From: Ptiloglossa arizonensis
Lineage: Eukaryota; Arthropoda; Insecta; Hymenoptera; Colletidae
Reading direction: 5' to 3'
DNA length: 64,000 nucleotides
Assembly: GCF_051014685.1 (NCBI RefSeq)
Contig: NW_027479538.1
Coordinates: 1-64,000, forward strand
A program made the position numbers and the translations under genes. Positions 51,266-63,333 of this stretch are shown here, piece after piece; the first letter of the stretch is position 1; every line of letters starts with the position of its first letter. The notes beneath the pieces were generated by a model. That model had not been told where the DNA came from. It was given only the letters and a program-made list of their open reading frames with translations, and made no database searches.

Positions 51266-52665
51266 AGTTTCTACTTTCAGATGCAACAGAAACTTTGCGG
51301 ATTGGTCAATCCGTTCGCGAGATATGGCAGTTTTGAGGTAAGAAACGATTGAGAAACTCCAAATTTTCGCAATTCTGATGCTCGAAACGAATAACTAGAA
51401 CGGCCTAGGGGAAGACTACTCATACCGTTGTAATGGGGCTAGTTTCTACTTTCAGATGCAACAGAAACTTTGCGGATTGGTCAATCCGTTCGCGAGATAT
51501 GGCAGTTTTGAGGTAAGAAACGCTTGAAAAACTCCAAATTTTGGCAGTTCTGATGCTCGAAACGAATAACCAAAACGGCCTAGGGGAAAACTACGCATAC
51601 CGTTGTAATGGGGCTAGTTTCTACTTTCAGATGCAACAGAAACTTTGCGGATTGGTCAATCCGTTCGCGAGATATGGCAGTTTTGAGGTAAGAAACGCCT
51701 GAAAAACTCCAAATTTTCGCAGTTCTGATGCTCGAAACGAATAACTAGAACGGCCTAGGGGAAAACTACTCATACCGTTGTAATGGGGCTAGTTTCTACT
51801 TTCAGATGCAACAGAAACTTTGCGGATTGGTCAATCCGTTCGCGAGATATGGCAGTTTTGAGGTAAGAAACGCTTGAAAAACTCCAAATTTTCGCAGTTC
51901 TGATGCTCGAAACGAATAACCAAAACGGCCTAGGGGAAAACTACTCATACCGTTGTAATGGGGCTAGTTTCTACTTTCAGATGCAACAGAAACTTTGCGG
52001 ATTGGTCAATCCGTTCGCGAGATATGGCAGTTTTGAGGTAAGAAACGCTTGAGAAACTCCAAATTTTCGCAGTTCTGATGCTCGAAGCGAATAACTAGAA
52101 CGGCCTAGGGGAAAACTACTCATACCGTTGTAATGGGGCTAGTTTCTACTTTCAGATGCAACAGAAACTTTGCGGATTGGTCAATCCGTTCGCGAGATAT
52201 GGCAGTTTTGAGGTAAGAAACGCTTGAAAAACTCCAAATTTTCGCAGTTCTGATGCTCGAAACGTATAACCAAAACGGCCTAGGGGAAAACTACTCATAC
52301 CGTTGTAATGGGGCTAGTTTCTACTTTCAGATGCAACAGAAACTTTGCGGATTGGTCAATCCGTTCGCGAGATATGGCAGTTTTGAGGTAAGATACGCCT
52401 GAAAAACTCCAAATTTTTGCAGTTCTGATGCTCGAAACGAATAACTAGAACGGCCTAGGGGAAAACTACTCATAGCGTTGTAATGGGGCTAGTTTCTACT
52501 TTCAGATGCAACAGAAACTTTGCGGATTGGTCAATCCGTTCGCGAGATATGGCAGTTTTGAGGTAAGAAACGCCTGAAAAACTCCAAATTTTTGCAGTTC
52601 TGATGCTCGAAACGAATAACTAGAACGGCCTAGGGGAAAACTACTCATACCGTTGTAATGGGGCT
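51266..52665 (+). repeat. Seven-monomer-type run with two private substitutions
   Basis: B to F of the 7-monomer unit (started by A at 51091) lead into 'aacgtataac', 'aagatac' and 'cctg'+'tttttgc'. Private single changes are 'ctacgcatac' (monomer 51441) and 'catagcgttg' (monomer 52316); neither recurs elsewhere in the window. Confidence 0.85.
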
Positions 52666-53015
52666 AGTTTCTACTTTCAGATGCAACAGAAACTTTGCGG
52701 ATTGGTCAATCCGTTCGCGAGATATGGCAGTTTTGAGGTAAGAAACGCTTGAGAAACTCCAAATTTTCGCAGTTCTGATGCTCGAAACGAATAACTAGAA
52801 CGGCCTAGGGGAAGACTACTCATACCGTTGTAATGGGGCTAGTTTCTACTTTCAGATGCAACAGAAACTTTGCGGATTGGTCAATCCGTTCGCGAGATAT
52901 GGCAGTTTTGAGGTAAGAAACGCTTGAGAAACTCCAAATTTTCGCAGTTCTGATGCTCGAAACGAATAACTAGAACGGCCTAGGGGAAAACTACTCATAC
53001 CGTTGTAATGGGGCT
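52666..53015 (+). repeat. First two monomers of a five-monomer cassette
   Basis: Type I with 'gaagact' and plain type I; together with 53016-53540 they form one copy of the 875-bp cassette described at 45317. Confidence 0.85.
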
Positions 53016-54065
53016 AGTTTCTACTTTCAGATGCAACAGAAACTTTGCGGATTGGTCAATCCGTTCGCGAGATATGGCAGTTTTGAGGTAAGAAACGCTT
53101 GAAAAACTCCAAATTTTCGCAGTTCTGATGCTCGAAACGTATAACCAAAACGGCCTAGGGGAAAACTACTCATACCGTTGTAATGGGGCTAGTTTCTACT
53201 TTCAGATGCAACAGAAACTTTGCGGATTGGTCAATCCGTTCGCGAGATATGGCAGTTTTGAGGTAAGATACGCCTGAAAAACTCCAAATTTTTGCAGTTC
53301 TGATGCTCGAAACGAATAACTAGAACGGCCTAGGGGAAAACTACTCATACCGTTGTAATGGGGCTAGTTTCTACTTTCAGATGCAACAGAAACTTTGCGG
53401 ATTGGACAATCCGTTCGCGAGATATGGCAGTTTTGAGGTAAGAAACGCCTGAAAAACTCCAAATTTTTGCAGTTCTGATGCTCGAAACGAATAACTAGAA
53501 CGGCCTAGGGGAAAACTACTCATACCGTTGTAATGGGGCTAGTTTCTACTTTCAGATGCAACAGAAACTTTGCGGATTGGTCAATCCGTTCGCGAGATAT
53601 GGCAGTTTTGAGGTAAGAAACGCTTGAAAAACTCCAAATTTTCGCAGTTCTGATGCTCGAAACGTATAACCAAAACGGCCTAGGGGAAAACTACTCATAC
53701 CGTTGTAATGGGGCTAGTTTCTACTTTCAGATGCAACAGAAACTTTGCGGATTGGTCAATCCGTTCGCGAGATATGGCAGTTTTGAGGTAAGATACGCCT
53801 GAAAAACTCCAAATTTTTGCAGTTCTGATGCTCGAAACGAATAACTAGAACGGCCTAGGGGAAAACTACTCATACCGTTGTAATGGGGCTAGTTTCTACT
53901 TTCAGATGCAACAGAAACTTTGCGGATTGGACAATCCGTTCGCGAGATATGGCAGTTTTGAGGTAAGAAACGCCTGAAAAACTCCAAATTTTTGCAGTTC
54001 TGATGCTCGAAACGAATAACTAGAACGGCCTAGGGGAAAACTACTCATACCGTTGTAATGGGGCT
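53016..54065 (+). repeat. Tandem duplication of a three-monomer cassette with a private marker
   Basis: 'aacgtataac', 'aagatac' and 'cctg'+'tttttgc' occur at 53016-53540 and again at 53541-54065. Both third monomers carry 'attggacaat' (p41 a, at 53406 and 53931), which is found nowhere else in the window. The substitution therefore preceded a recent 525-bp duplication. Confidence 0.92.
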
Positions 54066-55289
54066 AGTTTCTACTTTCAGATGCAACAGAAACTTTGCGG
54101 ATTGGTCAATCCGTTCGCGAGATATGGCAGTTTTGAGGTAAGAAACGATTGAGAAACTCCAAATTTTCGCAATTCTGATGCTCGAAACGAATAACTAGAA
54201 CGGCCTAGGGGAAAACTACTCATACCGTTGTAATGGGGCTAGTTTCTACTTTCAGATGCAACAGAAACTTTGCGGATTGGTCAATCCGTTCGCGAGATAT
54301 GGCAGTTTTGAGGTAAGAAACGCTTGAGAAACTCCAAATTTTCGCAGTTCTGATGCTCGAAACGAATAACTAGAACGGCCTAGGGGAAAACTACTCATAC
54401 CGTTGTAATGGGGCTAGTTTCTACTTTCAGATGCAACAGAAACTTTGCGGATTGGTCAATCCGTTCGCGAGATATGGCAGTTTTGAGGTAAGAAACGCCT
54501 GAAAAACTCCTAATTTTCGCAGTTCTGATGCTCGAAACGAATAACTAGAACGGCCTAGGGGAAAACTACTCATACCGTTGTAATGGGGCGAGTTTCTACT
54601 TTCAGATGCAACAGAAACTTTGCGAATTGGTCAATCCGTTCGCGAGATATGGCAGTTTTGAGGTAAGAAACGCTTGAAAACTCCAAATTTTTGCAGTTCT
54701 GATGCTCGAAACGAATAACTAGAACGGCCTAGGGGAAAACTACTCATACCGTTGTAATGGGGCTAGTTTCTACTTTCAGATGCAACAGAAACTTTGCGGA
54801 TTGGTCAATCCGTTCGCGAGATATGGCAGTTTTGAGGTAAGAAACGCTTGAGAAACTCCAAATTTTCGCAGTTCTGATGCTCGAAACGAATAACTAGAAC
54901 GGCCTAGGGGAAAACTACTCATACCGTTGTAATGGGGCTAGTTTCTACTTTCAGATGCAACAGAAACTTTGCGGATTGGTCAATCCGTTCGCGAGATATG
55001 GCAGTTTTGAGGTAAGAAACGCTTGAAAAACTCCAAATTTTCGCAGTTCTGATGCTCGAAACGAATAACCAAAACGGCCTAGGGGAAAACTACTCATACC
55101 GTTGTAATGGGGCTAGTTTCTACTTTCAGATGCAACAGAAACTTTGGGGATTGGTCAATCCGTTCGCGAGATATGGCAGTTTTGAGGTAAGAAACGCTTG
55201 AGAAACTCCAAATTTTCGCAGTTCTGATGCTCGAAACGAATAACTAGAACGGCCTAGGGGAAAACTACTCATACCGTTGTAATGGGGCT
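54066..55289 (+). repeat. 7-monomer segment, second copy of 50042-51265
   Basis: The same monomer order is present, including the 174-bp copy at 54591-54764 and 'tttgggg' at 55115. The two copies diverge at 55290 (type II here; 'cgattg' at 51266). Confidence 0.87.
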
Positions 55290-58200
55290 AGTTTCTACTT
55301 TCAGATGCAACAGAAACTTTGCGGATTGGTCAATCCGTTCGCGAGATATGGCAGTTTTGAGGTAAGAAACGCTTGAAAAACTCCAAATTTTCGCAGTTCT
55401 GATGCTCGAAACGAATAACCAAAACGGCCTAGGGGAAAACTACTCATACCGTTGTAATGGGGCTAGTTTCTACTTTCAGATGCAACAGAAACTTTGCGGA
55501 TTGGTCAATCCGTTCGCGAGATATGGCAGTTTTGAGGTAAGAAACGCTTGAGAAACTCCAAATTTTCGCAGTTCTGATGCTCGAAGCGAATAACTAGAAC
55601 GGCCTAGGGGAAAACTACTCATACCGTTGTAATGGGGCTAGTTTCTACTTTCAGATGCAACAGAAACTTTGCGGATTGGTCAATCCGTTCGCGAGATATG
55701 GCAGTTTTGAGGTAAGAAACGCTTGAAAAACTCCAAATTTTCGCAGTTCTGATGCTCGAAACGAATAACCAAAACGGCCTAGGGGAAAACTACTCATACC
55801 GTTGTAATGGGGCTAGTTTCTACTTTCAGATGCAACAGAAACTTTGCGGATTGGTCAATCCGTTCGCGAGATATGGCAGTTTTGAGGTAAGAAACGCTTG
55901 AGAAACTCCAAATTTTCGCAGTTCTGATGCTCGAAACGAATAACTAGAACGGCCTAGGGGAAAACTACTCATACCGTTGTAATGGGGCTAGTTTCTACTT
56001 TCAGATGCAACAGAAACTTTGCGGATTGGTCAATCCGTTCGCGAGATATGGCAGTTTTGAGGTAAGAAACGCTTGAGAAACTCCAAATTTTCGCAGTTCT
56101 GATGCTCGAAACGAATAACTAGAACGGCCTAGGGGAAGACTACTCATACCGTTGTAATGGGGCTAGTTTCTACTTTCAGATGCAACAGAAACTTTGCGGA
56201 TTGGTCAATCCGTTCGCGAGATATGGCAGTTTTGAGGTAAGAAACGCTTGAGAAACTCCAAATTTTCGCAGTTCTGATGCTCGAAACGAATAACTAGAAC
56301 GGCCTAGGGGAAAACTACTCATACCGTTGTAATGGGGCTAGTTTCTACTTTCAGATGCAACAGAAACTTTGCGGATTGGTCAATCCGTTCGCGAGATATG
56401 GCAGTTTTGAGGTAAGAAACGCTTGAAAAACTCCAAATTTTCGCAGTTCTGATGCTCGAAACGTATAACCAAAACGGCCTAGGGGAAAACTACTCATACC
56501 GTTGTAATGGGGCTAGTTTCTACTTTCAGATGCAACAGAAACTTTGCGGATTGGTCAATCCGTTCGCGAGATATGGCAGTTTTGAGGTAAGATACGCCTG
56601 AAAAACTCCAAATTTTTGCAGTTCTGATGCTCGAAACGAATAACTAGAACGGCCTAGGGGAAAACTACTCATACCGTTGTAATGGGGCTAGTTTCTACTT
56701 TCAGATGCAACAGAAACTTTGCGGATTGGTCAATCCGTTCGCGAGATATGGCAGTTTTGAGGTAAGAAACGCCTGAAAAACTCCAAATTTTTGCAGTTCT
56801 GATGCTCGAAACGAATAACTAGAACGGCCTAGGGGAAAACTACTCATACCGTTGTAATGGGGCTAGTTTCTACTTTCAGATGCAACAGAAACTTTGCGGA
56901 TTGGTCAATCCGTTCGCGAGATATGGCAGTTTTGAGGTAAGAAACGCTTGAGAAACTCCAAATTTTCGCAGTTCTGATGCTCGAAACGAATAACTAGAAC
57001 GGCCTAGGGGAAGACTACTCATACCGTTGTAATGGGGCTAGTTTCTACTTTCAGATGCAACAGAAACTTTGCGGATTGGTCAATCCGTTCGCGAGATATG
57101 GCAGTTTTGAGGTAAGAAACGCTTGAGAAACTCCAAATTTTCGCAGTTCTGATGCTCGAAACGAATAACTAGAACGGCCTAGGGGAAGACTACTCATACC
57201 GTTGTAATGGGGCTAGTTTCTACTTTCAGATGCAACAGAAACTTTGCGGATTGGTCAATCCGTTCGCGAGATATGGCAGTTTTGAGGTAAGAAACGCTTG
57301 AGAAACTCCAAATTTTCGCAGTTCTGATGCTCGAAACGAATAACTAGAACGGCCTAGGGGAAAACTACTCATACCGTTGTAATGGGGCTAGTTTCTACTT
57401 TCAGATGCAACAGAAACTTTGCGGATTGGTCAATCCGTTCGCGAGATATGGCAGTTTTGAGGTAAGAAACGCTTGAAAAACTCCAAATTTTCGCAGTTCT
57501 GATGCTCGAAACGTATAACCAAAACGGCCTAGGGGAAAACTACTCATACCGTTGTAATGGGGCTAGTTTCTACTTTCAGATGCAACAGAAACTTTGCGGA
57601 TTGGTCAATCCGTTCGCGAGATATGGCAGTTTTGAGGTAAGATACGCCTGAAAAACTCCAAATTTTTGCAGTTCTGATGCTCGAAACGAATAACTAGAAC
57701 GGCCTAGGGGAAAACTACTCATACCGTTGTAATGGGGCTAGTTTCTACTTTCAGATGCAACAGAAACTTTGCGGATTGGTCAATCCGTTCGCGAGATATG
57801 GCAGTTTTGAGGTAAGAAACGCCTGAAAAACTCCAAATTTTTGCAGTTCTGATGCTCGAAACGAATAACTAGAACGGCCTAGGGGAAAACTACTCATACC
57901 GTTGTAATGGGGCTAGTTTCTACTTTCAGATGCAACAGAAACTTTGCGGATTGGTCAATCCGTTCGCGAGATATGGCAGTTTTGAGGTAAGAAACGCTTG
58001 AGAAACTCCAAATTTTCGCAGTTCTGATGCTCGAAACGAATAACTAGAACGGCCTAGGGGAAGACTACTCATACCGTTGTAATGGGGCTAGTTTCTACTT
58101 TCAGATGCAACAGAAACTTTGCGGATTGGTCAATCCGTTCGCGAGATATGGCAGTTTTGAGGTAAGAAACGCCTGAAAAACTCCAAATTTTCGCAGTTCT

Positions 58201-60364
58201 GATGCTCGAAACGAATAACTAGAACGGCCTAGGGGAAAACTACTCATACCGTTGTAATGGGGCTAGTTTCTACTTTCAGATGCAACAGAAACTTTGCGGA
58301 TTGGTCAATCCGTTCGCGAGATATGGCAGTTTTGAGGTAAGAAACGCTTGAAAAACTCCAAATTTTCGCAGTTCTGATGCTCGAAACGAATAACCAAAAC
58401 GGCCTAGGGGAAAACTACTCATACCGTTGTAATGGGGCTAGTTTCTACTTTCAGATGCAACAGAAACTTTGCGGATTGGTCAATCCGTTCGCGAGATATG
58501 GCAGTTTTGAGGTAAGAAACGATTGAGAAACTCCAAATTTTCGCAATTCTGATGCTCGAAACGAATAACTAGAACGGCCTAGGGGAAGACTACTCATACC
58601 GTTGTAATGGGGCTAGTTTCTACTTTCAGATGCAACAGAAACTTTGCGGATTGGTCAATCCGTTCGCGAGATATGGCAGTTTTGAGGTAAGAAACGCTTG
58701 AAAAACTCCAAATTTTGGCAGTTCTGATGCTCGAAACGAATAACCAAAACGGCCTAGGGGAAAACTACTCATACTGTTGTAATGGGGCTAGTTTCTACTT
58801 TCAGATGCAACAGAAACTTTGCGGATTGGTCAATCCGTTCGCGAGATATGGCAGTTTTGAGGTAAGAAACGCTTGAGAAACTCCAAATTTTCGCAGTTCT
58901 GATGCTCGAAGCGAATAACTAGAACGGCCTAGGGGAAAACTACTCATACCGTTGTAATGGGGCTAGTTTCTACTTTCAGATGCAACAGAAACTTTGCGGA
59001 TTGGTCAATCCGTTCGCGAGATATGGCAGTTTTGAGGTAAGAAACGCTTGAAAAACTCCAAATTTTCGCAGTTCTGATGCTCGAAACGAATAACCAAAAC
59101 GGCCTAGGGGAAAACTACTCATACCGTTGTAATGGGGCTAGTTTCTACTTTCAGATGCAACAGAAACTTTGCGGATTGGTCAATCCGTTCGCGAGATATG
59201 GCAGTTTTGAGGTAAGAAACGCTTGAGAAACTCCAAATTTTCGCAGTTCTGATGCTCGAAACGAATAACTAGAACGGCCTAGGGGAAAACTACTCATACC
59301 GTTGTAATGGGGCTAGTTTCTACTTTCAGATGCAACAGAAACTTTGCGGATTGGTCAATCCGTTCGCGAGATATGGCAGTTTTGAGGTAAGAAACGCTTG
59401 AGAAACTCCAAATTTTCGCAGTTCTGATGCTCGAAACGAATAACTAGAACGGCCTAGGGGAAGACTACTCATACCGTTGTAATGGGGCTAGTTTCTACTT
59501 TCAGATGCAACAGAAACTTTGCGGATTGGTCAATCCGTTCGCGAGATATGGCAGTTTTGAGGTAAGAAACGCTTGAGAAACTCCAAATTTTCGCAGTTCT
59601 GATGCTCGAAACGAATAACTAGAACGGCCTAGGGGAAAACTACTCATACCGTTGTAATGGGGCTAGTTTCTACTTTCAGATGCAACAGAAACTTTGCGGA
59701 TTGGTCAATCCGTTCGCGAGATATGGCAGTTTTGAGGTAAGAAACGCTTGAAAAACTCCAAATTTTCGCAGTTCTGATGCTCGAAACGTATAACCAAAAC
59801 GGCCTAGGGGAAAACTACTCATACCGTTGTAATGGGGCTAGTTTCTACTTTCAGATGCAACAGAAACTTTGCGGATTGGTCAATCCGTTCGCGAGATATG
59901 GCAGTTTTGAGGTAAGATACGCCTGAAAAACTCCAAATTTTTGCAGTTCTGATGCTCGAAACGAATAACTAGAACGGCCTAGGGGAAAACTACTCATACC
60001 GTTGTAATGGGGCTAGTTTCTACTTTCAGATGCAACAGAAACTTTGCGGATTGGTCAATCCGTTCGCGAGATATGGCAGTTTTGAGGTAAGAAACGCCTG
60101 AAAAACTCCAAATTTTTGCAGTTCTGATGCTCGAAACGAATAACTAGAACGGCCTAGGGGAAAACTACTCATACCGTTGTAATGGGGCTAGTTTCTACTT
60201 TCAGATGCAACAGAAACTTTGCGGATTGGTCAATCCGTTCGCGAGATATGGCAGTTTTGAGGTAAGAAACGCTTGAGAAACTCCAAATTTTCGCAGTTCT
60301 GATGCTCGAAACGAATAACTAGAACGGCCTAGGGGAAGACTACTCATACCGTTGTAATGGGGCT
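55290..60364 (+). repeat. Reshuffled cassettes, right part of the homogenised core (29 monomers)
   Basis: Five-monomer cassettes start at 55990, 57040 and 59315, separated by pieces of the 7-monomer series (55290-55989; 58090-59314). The piece at 58090-59314 contains 'cctg', type II, B, C ('catactgttg', a private change at 58615-58789), 'cgaagcg', type II and type I. Every monomer is exactly 175 bp up to 60364. Confidence 0.87.
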
Positions 60365-63333
60365 AGTTTCTACTTTCAGATGCAACAGAAACTTTGCGGA
60401 TTGGTCAATCCGTTCGCGAGATATGGCAGTTTTGAGGTAAGAAACGCTTGAGAAACTCCAAATTTTCGCAGTTCTGATGCTCGAAACGAATAACTAGAAC
60501 GGCCTAGGGGAAAACTACTCATACCGTTGTAATGGGGGGCTAGTTTCTACTTTCAGATGCAACAGAAACTTTGCGGATTGGTCAATCCGTTCGCGAGATA
60601 TGGCAGTTTTGAGGTAAGAAACGCTTGAAAAACTCCAAATTTTCGCAGTTCTGATGCTCGAAACGAATAACCAAAACGGCCTAGGGGAAAACTACTCATA
60701 CCGTTGTATTGGGGCTAGTTTCTACTTTCAGATGCAACAGAAACTTTGCGGATTGGTCAATCCGTTCGCGAGATATGGAAGTTTTGAGGTAAGAAACGCT
60801 TGAAAAACTCCAAATTTTCGCAGTTCTGATGCTCGAAACGAATAACCAAAACGGCCTAGGGGAAAACTACTCATACCGTTGTAATGGGGCTAGTTTCTAC
60901 TTTCAGATGCAACAGAAGAACTTTGCGGATTGGTCAATCCGTTCGCGAGATATGGCAGTTTTGAGGTAAGAAACGCTTGAGAAACTCCAAATTTTCGCAG
61001 TTCTGATGCTCGAAACGAATAACTAGAACGGCCTAGGGGAAAACTACTCATACCGTTGTAATGGGGCTAGTTTCTACTTTCAGATGCAACAGAAACTTTG
61101 CGGATTGGTCATCCGTTCGCGAGATATGGCAGTTTAGGTAAGAAACGCTTGAGAAACTCCAAATTTTCGCAGTTCTGATGCTCGAAACGAATAACTAGAA
61201 CGCCTAGGGGAAAACTACTCATACCGTTGTAATGGGGCGAATTTCTACTTTCAGATGCAACAGAAACTTTGCGGATTGGTCAATCCGTTCGCGAGATATG
61301 GCAGTTTTGAGGTAAGAAACGCTTGAAAAACTCCAAATTTTCGCAGTTCTGATGCTCGAAACGAATAACAAAACGGCCTAGGGGAAAACTACTCATACCG
61401 TTGTAATGGGGCTAGTTTCTACTTTCAGATGCAACAGAAACTTTGCGGATTGGTCAATCCGTTCGCGAGATATGGCAGTTTTGAGGTAAGAAACGCTTGA
61501 GAAACTCCAAATTTTCGCAGTTCTGATGCTCGAAACGAATAACTAGAACGGCCTAGGGGAAAACTACTCATACAGTTGTAATGGGTCGAGTTTCTACTTT
61601 CAGATGCAACAGAAACTTGCGGATTGGTCAATCCGTTCGCGAGATATGGCAGTTTTGAGGTAAGAAACGCTTGAGAAACTCCAAATTTTCGCAGTTCTGA
61701 TGCTCGAAACGAATAACTAGAACGGCCTAGGGGAAAACTACTCATACCGTTGTAATGGGGCTAGTTTCTACTTTCAGATGCAACAGAAACTTTGCGGATT
61801 GGTCAATCCGTTCGCGAGATATGGCAGTTTTGAGGTAAGAAACGCTTGAGAAACTCCAAATTTTCGCAGTTCTGATGCTCGAAACGAATAACTAGAACGG
61901 CCTAGGGGAAAACTACTCATACCGTTGTAATGGGTCGAGTTTCTACTTTCAGATGCAACAGAAACTTTGCGGATTGGTCAATCCGTTCGCGAGATATGGC
62001 AGTTTTGAGGTAAGAAAGGCTTGAAAAACTCCAAATTTTCGCAGTTCTGATGCTCGAAACGAATAACCAAAACGGCCTAGGGGAAAACTACTCATACCGT
62101 TGTATTGGGCTAGTTTCTACTTTCAGATGCTACAGAAACGTTGCGGATTGGTCAATCCGTTCGCGAGATATGGCAGTTTTGAGGTAAGAAACGCTTGAAA
62201 AACTCCAAATTTTCGCAGTTCTGATGCTCGAAACGAATAACCAAAACGGCCTAGGGGAAAACTACTCATACCGTTGTATTGGGGCTAGTTTCTACTTTCA
62301 GATGCAACAGAAACTTTGCGGATTGGTCAATCCGTTCGCGAGATATGGCAGTTTTGAGGTAAGAAACGCTTGAAAAACTCCAAATTTTCGCAGTTCTGAT
62401 GCTCGAAACGAATAACCAAAACGGCCTAGGGGAAAACTACTCATACCGTTGTATTGGGGCTAGTTTCTACTTTCAGATGCAACAGAAACTTTGCGGATTG
62501 GTCAATCCGTTCGCGAGATATGGAAGTTTTGAGGTAAGAAACGCTTGAAAAACTCCAAATTTTCGCAGTTCTGATGCTCGAAACGAATAACCAAAACGGC
62601 CTAGGGGAAAACTACTCATACCGTTGTAATGGGGCTAGTTTCTACTTTCAGATGCAACAGAAACTTTGCGGATTGGTCAATCCGTTCGCGAGATATGGCA
62701 GTTTTGAGGTAAGAAACGCTTGAGAAACTCCAAATTTTCGCAGTTCTGATGCTCGAAACGAATAACTAGAACGGCCTAGGGGAAAACTACTCATACCGTT
62801 GTAATGGGGCTAGTTTCTACTTTCAGATGCAACAGAAACTTTGCGGATTGGTCAATCCGTTCGCGAGATATGGAAGTTTTGAGGTAAGAAACGCTTGAAA
62901 ACTCCAAATTTTCGCAGTTCTGATGCTCGAAACGAATAACCAAAACGGCCTAGGGGAAAACTACTCATACCGTTGTAATGGGGCTAGTTTCTACTTTCAG
63001 ATGCAACAGAAACTTTGCGGATTGGTCAATCCGTTCGCGAGATATGGCAGTTTTGAGGTAAGAAACGCTTGAGAAACTCCAAATTTTCGCAGTTCTGATG
63101 CTCGAAACGAATAACTAGAACGGCCTAGGGGAAAACTACTCATACGTTGTAATGGGGCTAGTTTCTACTTTCAGATGCAACAGAAACTTTGCGGATTGGT
63201 CAATCCGTTCGCGAGATATGGCAGTTTTGAGGTAAGAAACGCTTGAGAAACTCCAAATTTCGCAGTTCTGATGCTCGAAACGAATAACTAGAACGGCCTA
63301 GGGGAAAACTACTCATACCGTTGTAATGGGGCG
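60365..63333 (+). repeat. Indel-rich monomer zone (17 monomers)
   Basis: Monomer lengths break down here. Insertions of 2 bp are at 60365 ('ggggggc') and 60892 ('acagaagaac'). The copy at 61069-61239 has three deletions (171 bp). Single-base losses occur in the monomers at 61240, 61589, 61938, 62812, 62986 and 63160. Many are homopolymer or dinucleotide contractions (aaaaa, tttt, ttt, cc). Monomer types also change to those of the left region: 'gtattgg', 'gggtcg', p2 a, and a new 'ggaagtttt' (60717, 62462, 62812). Either an old array edge or residual sequencing error would explain this. Confidence 0.88.

Noticed and set aside
61425..61745. A 106-codon open reading frame on the minus strand
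   Set aside because: It is read antisense through satellite monomers, its product repeats itself with a 58-residue period, and it exists only because one monomer lost a base. No promoter, domain or codon signal supports a gene.
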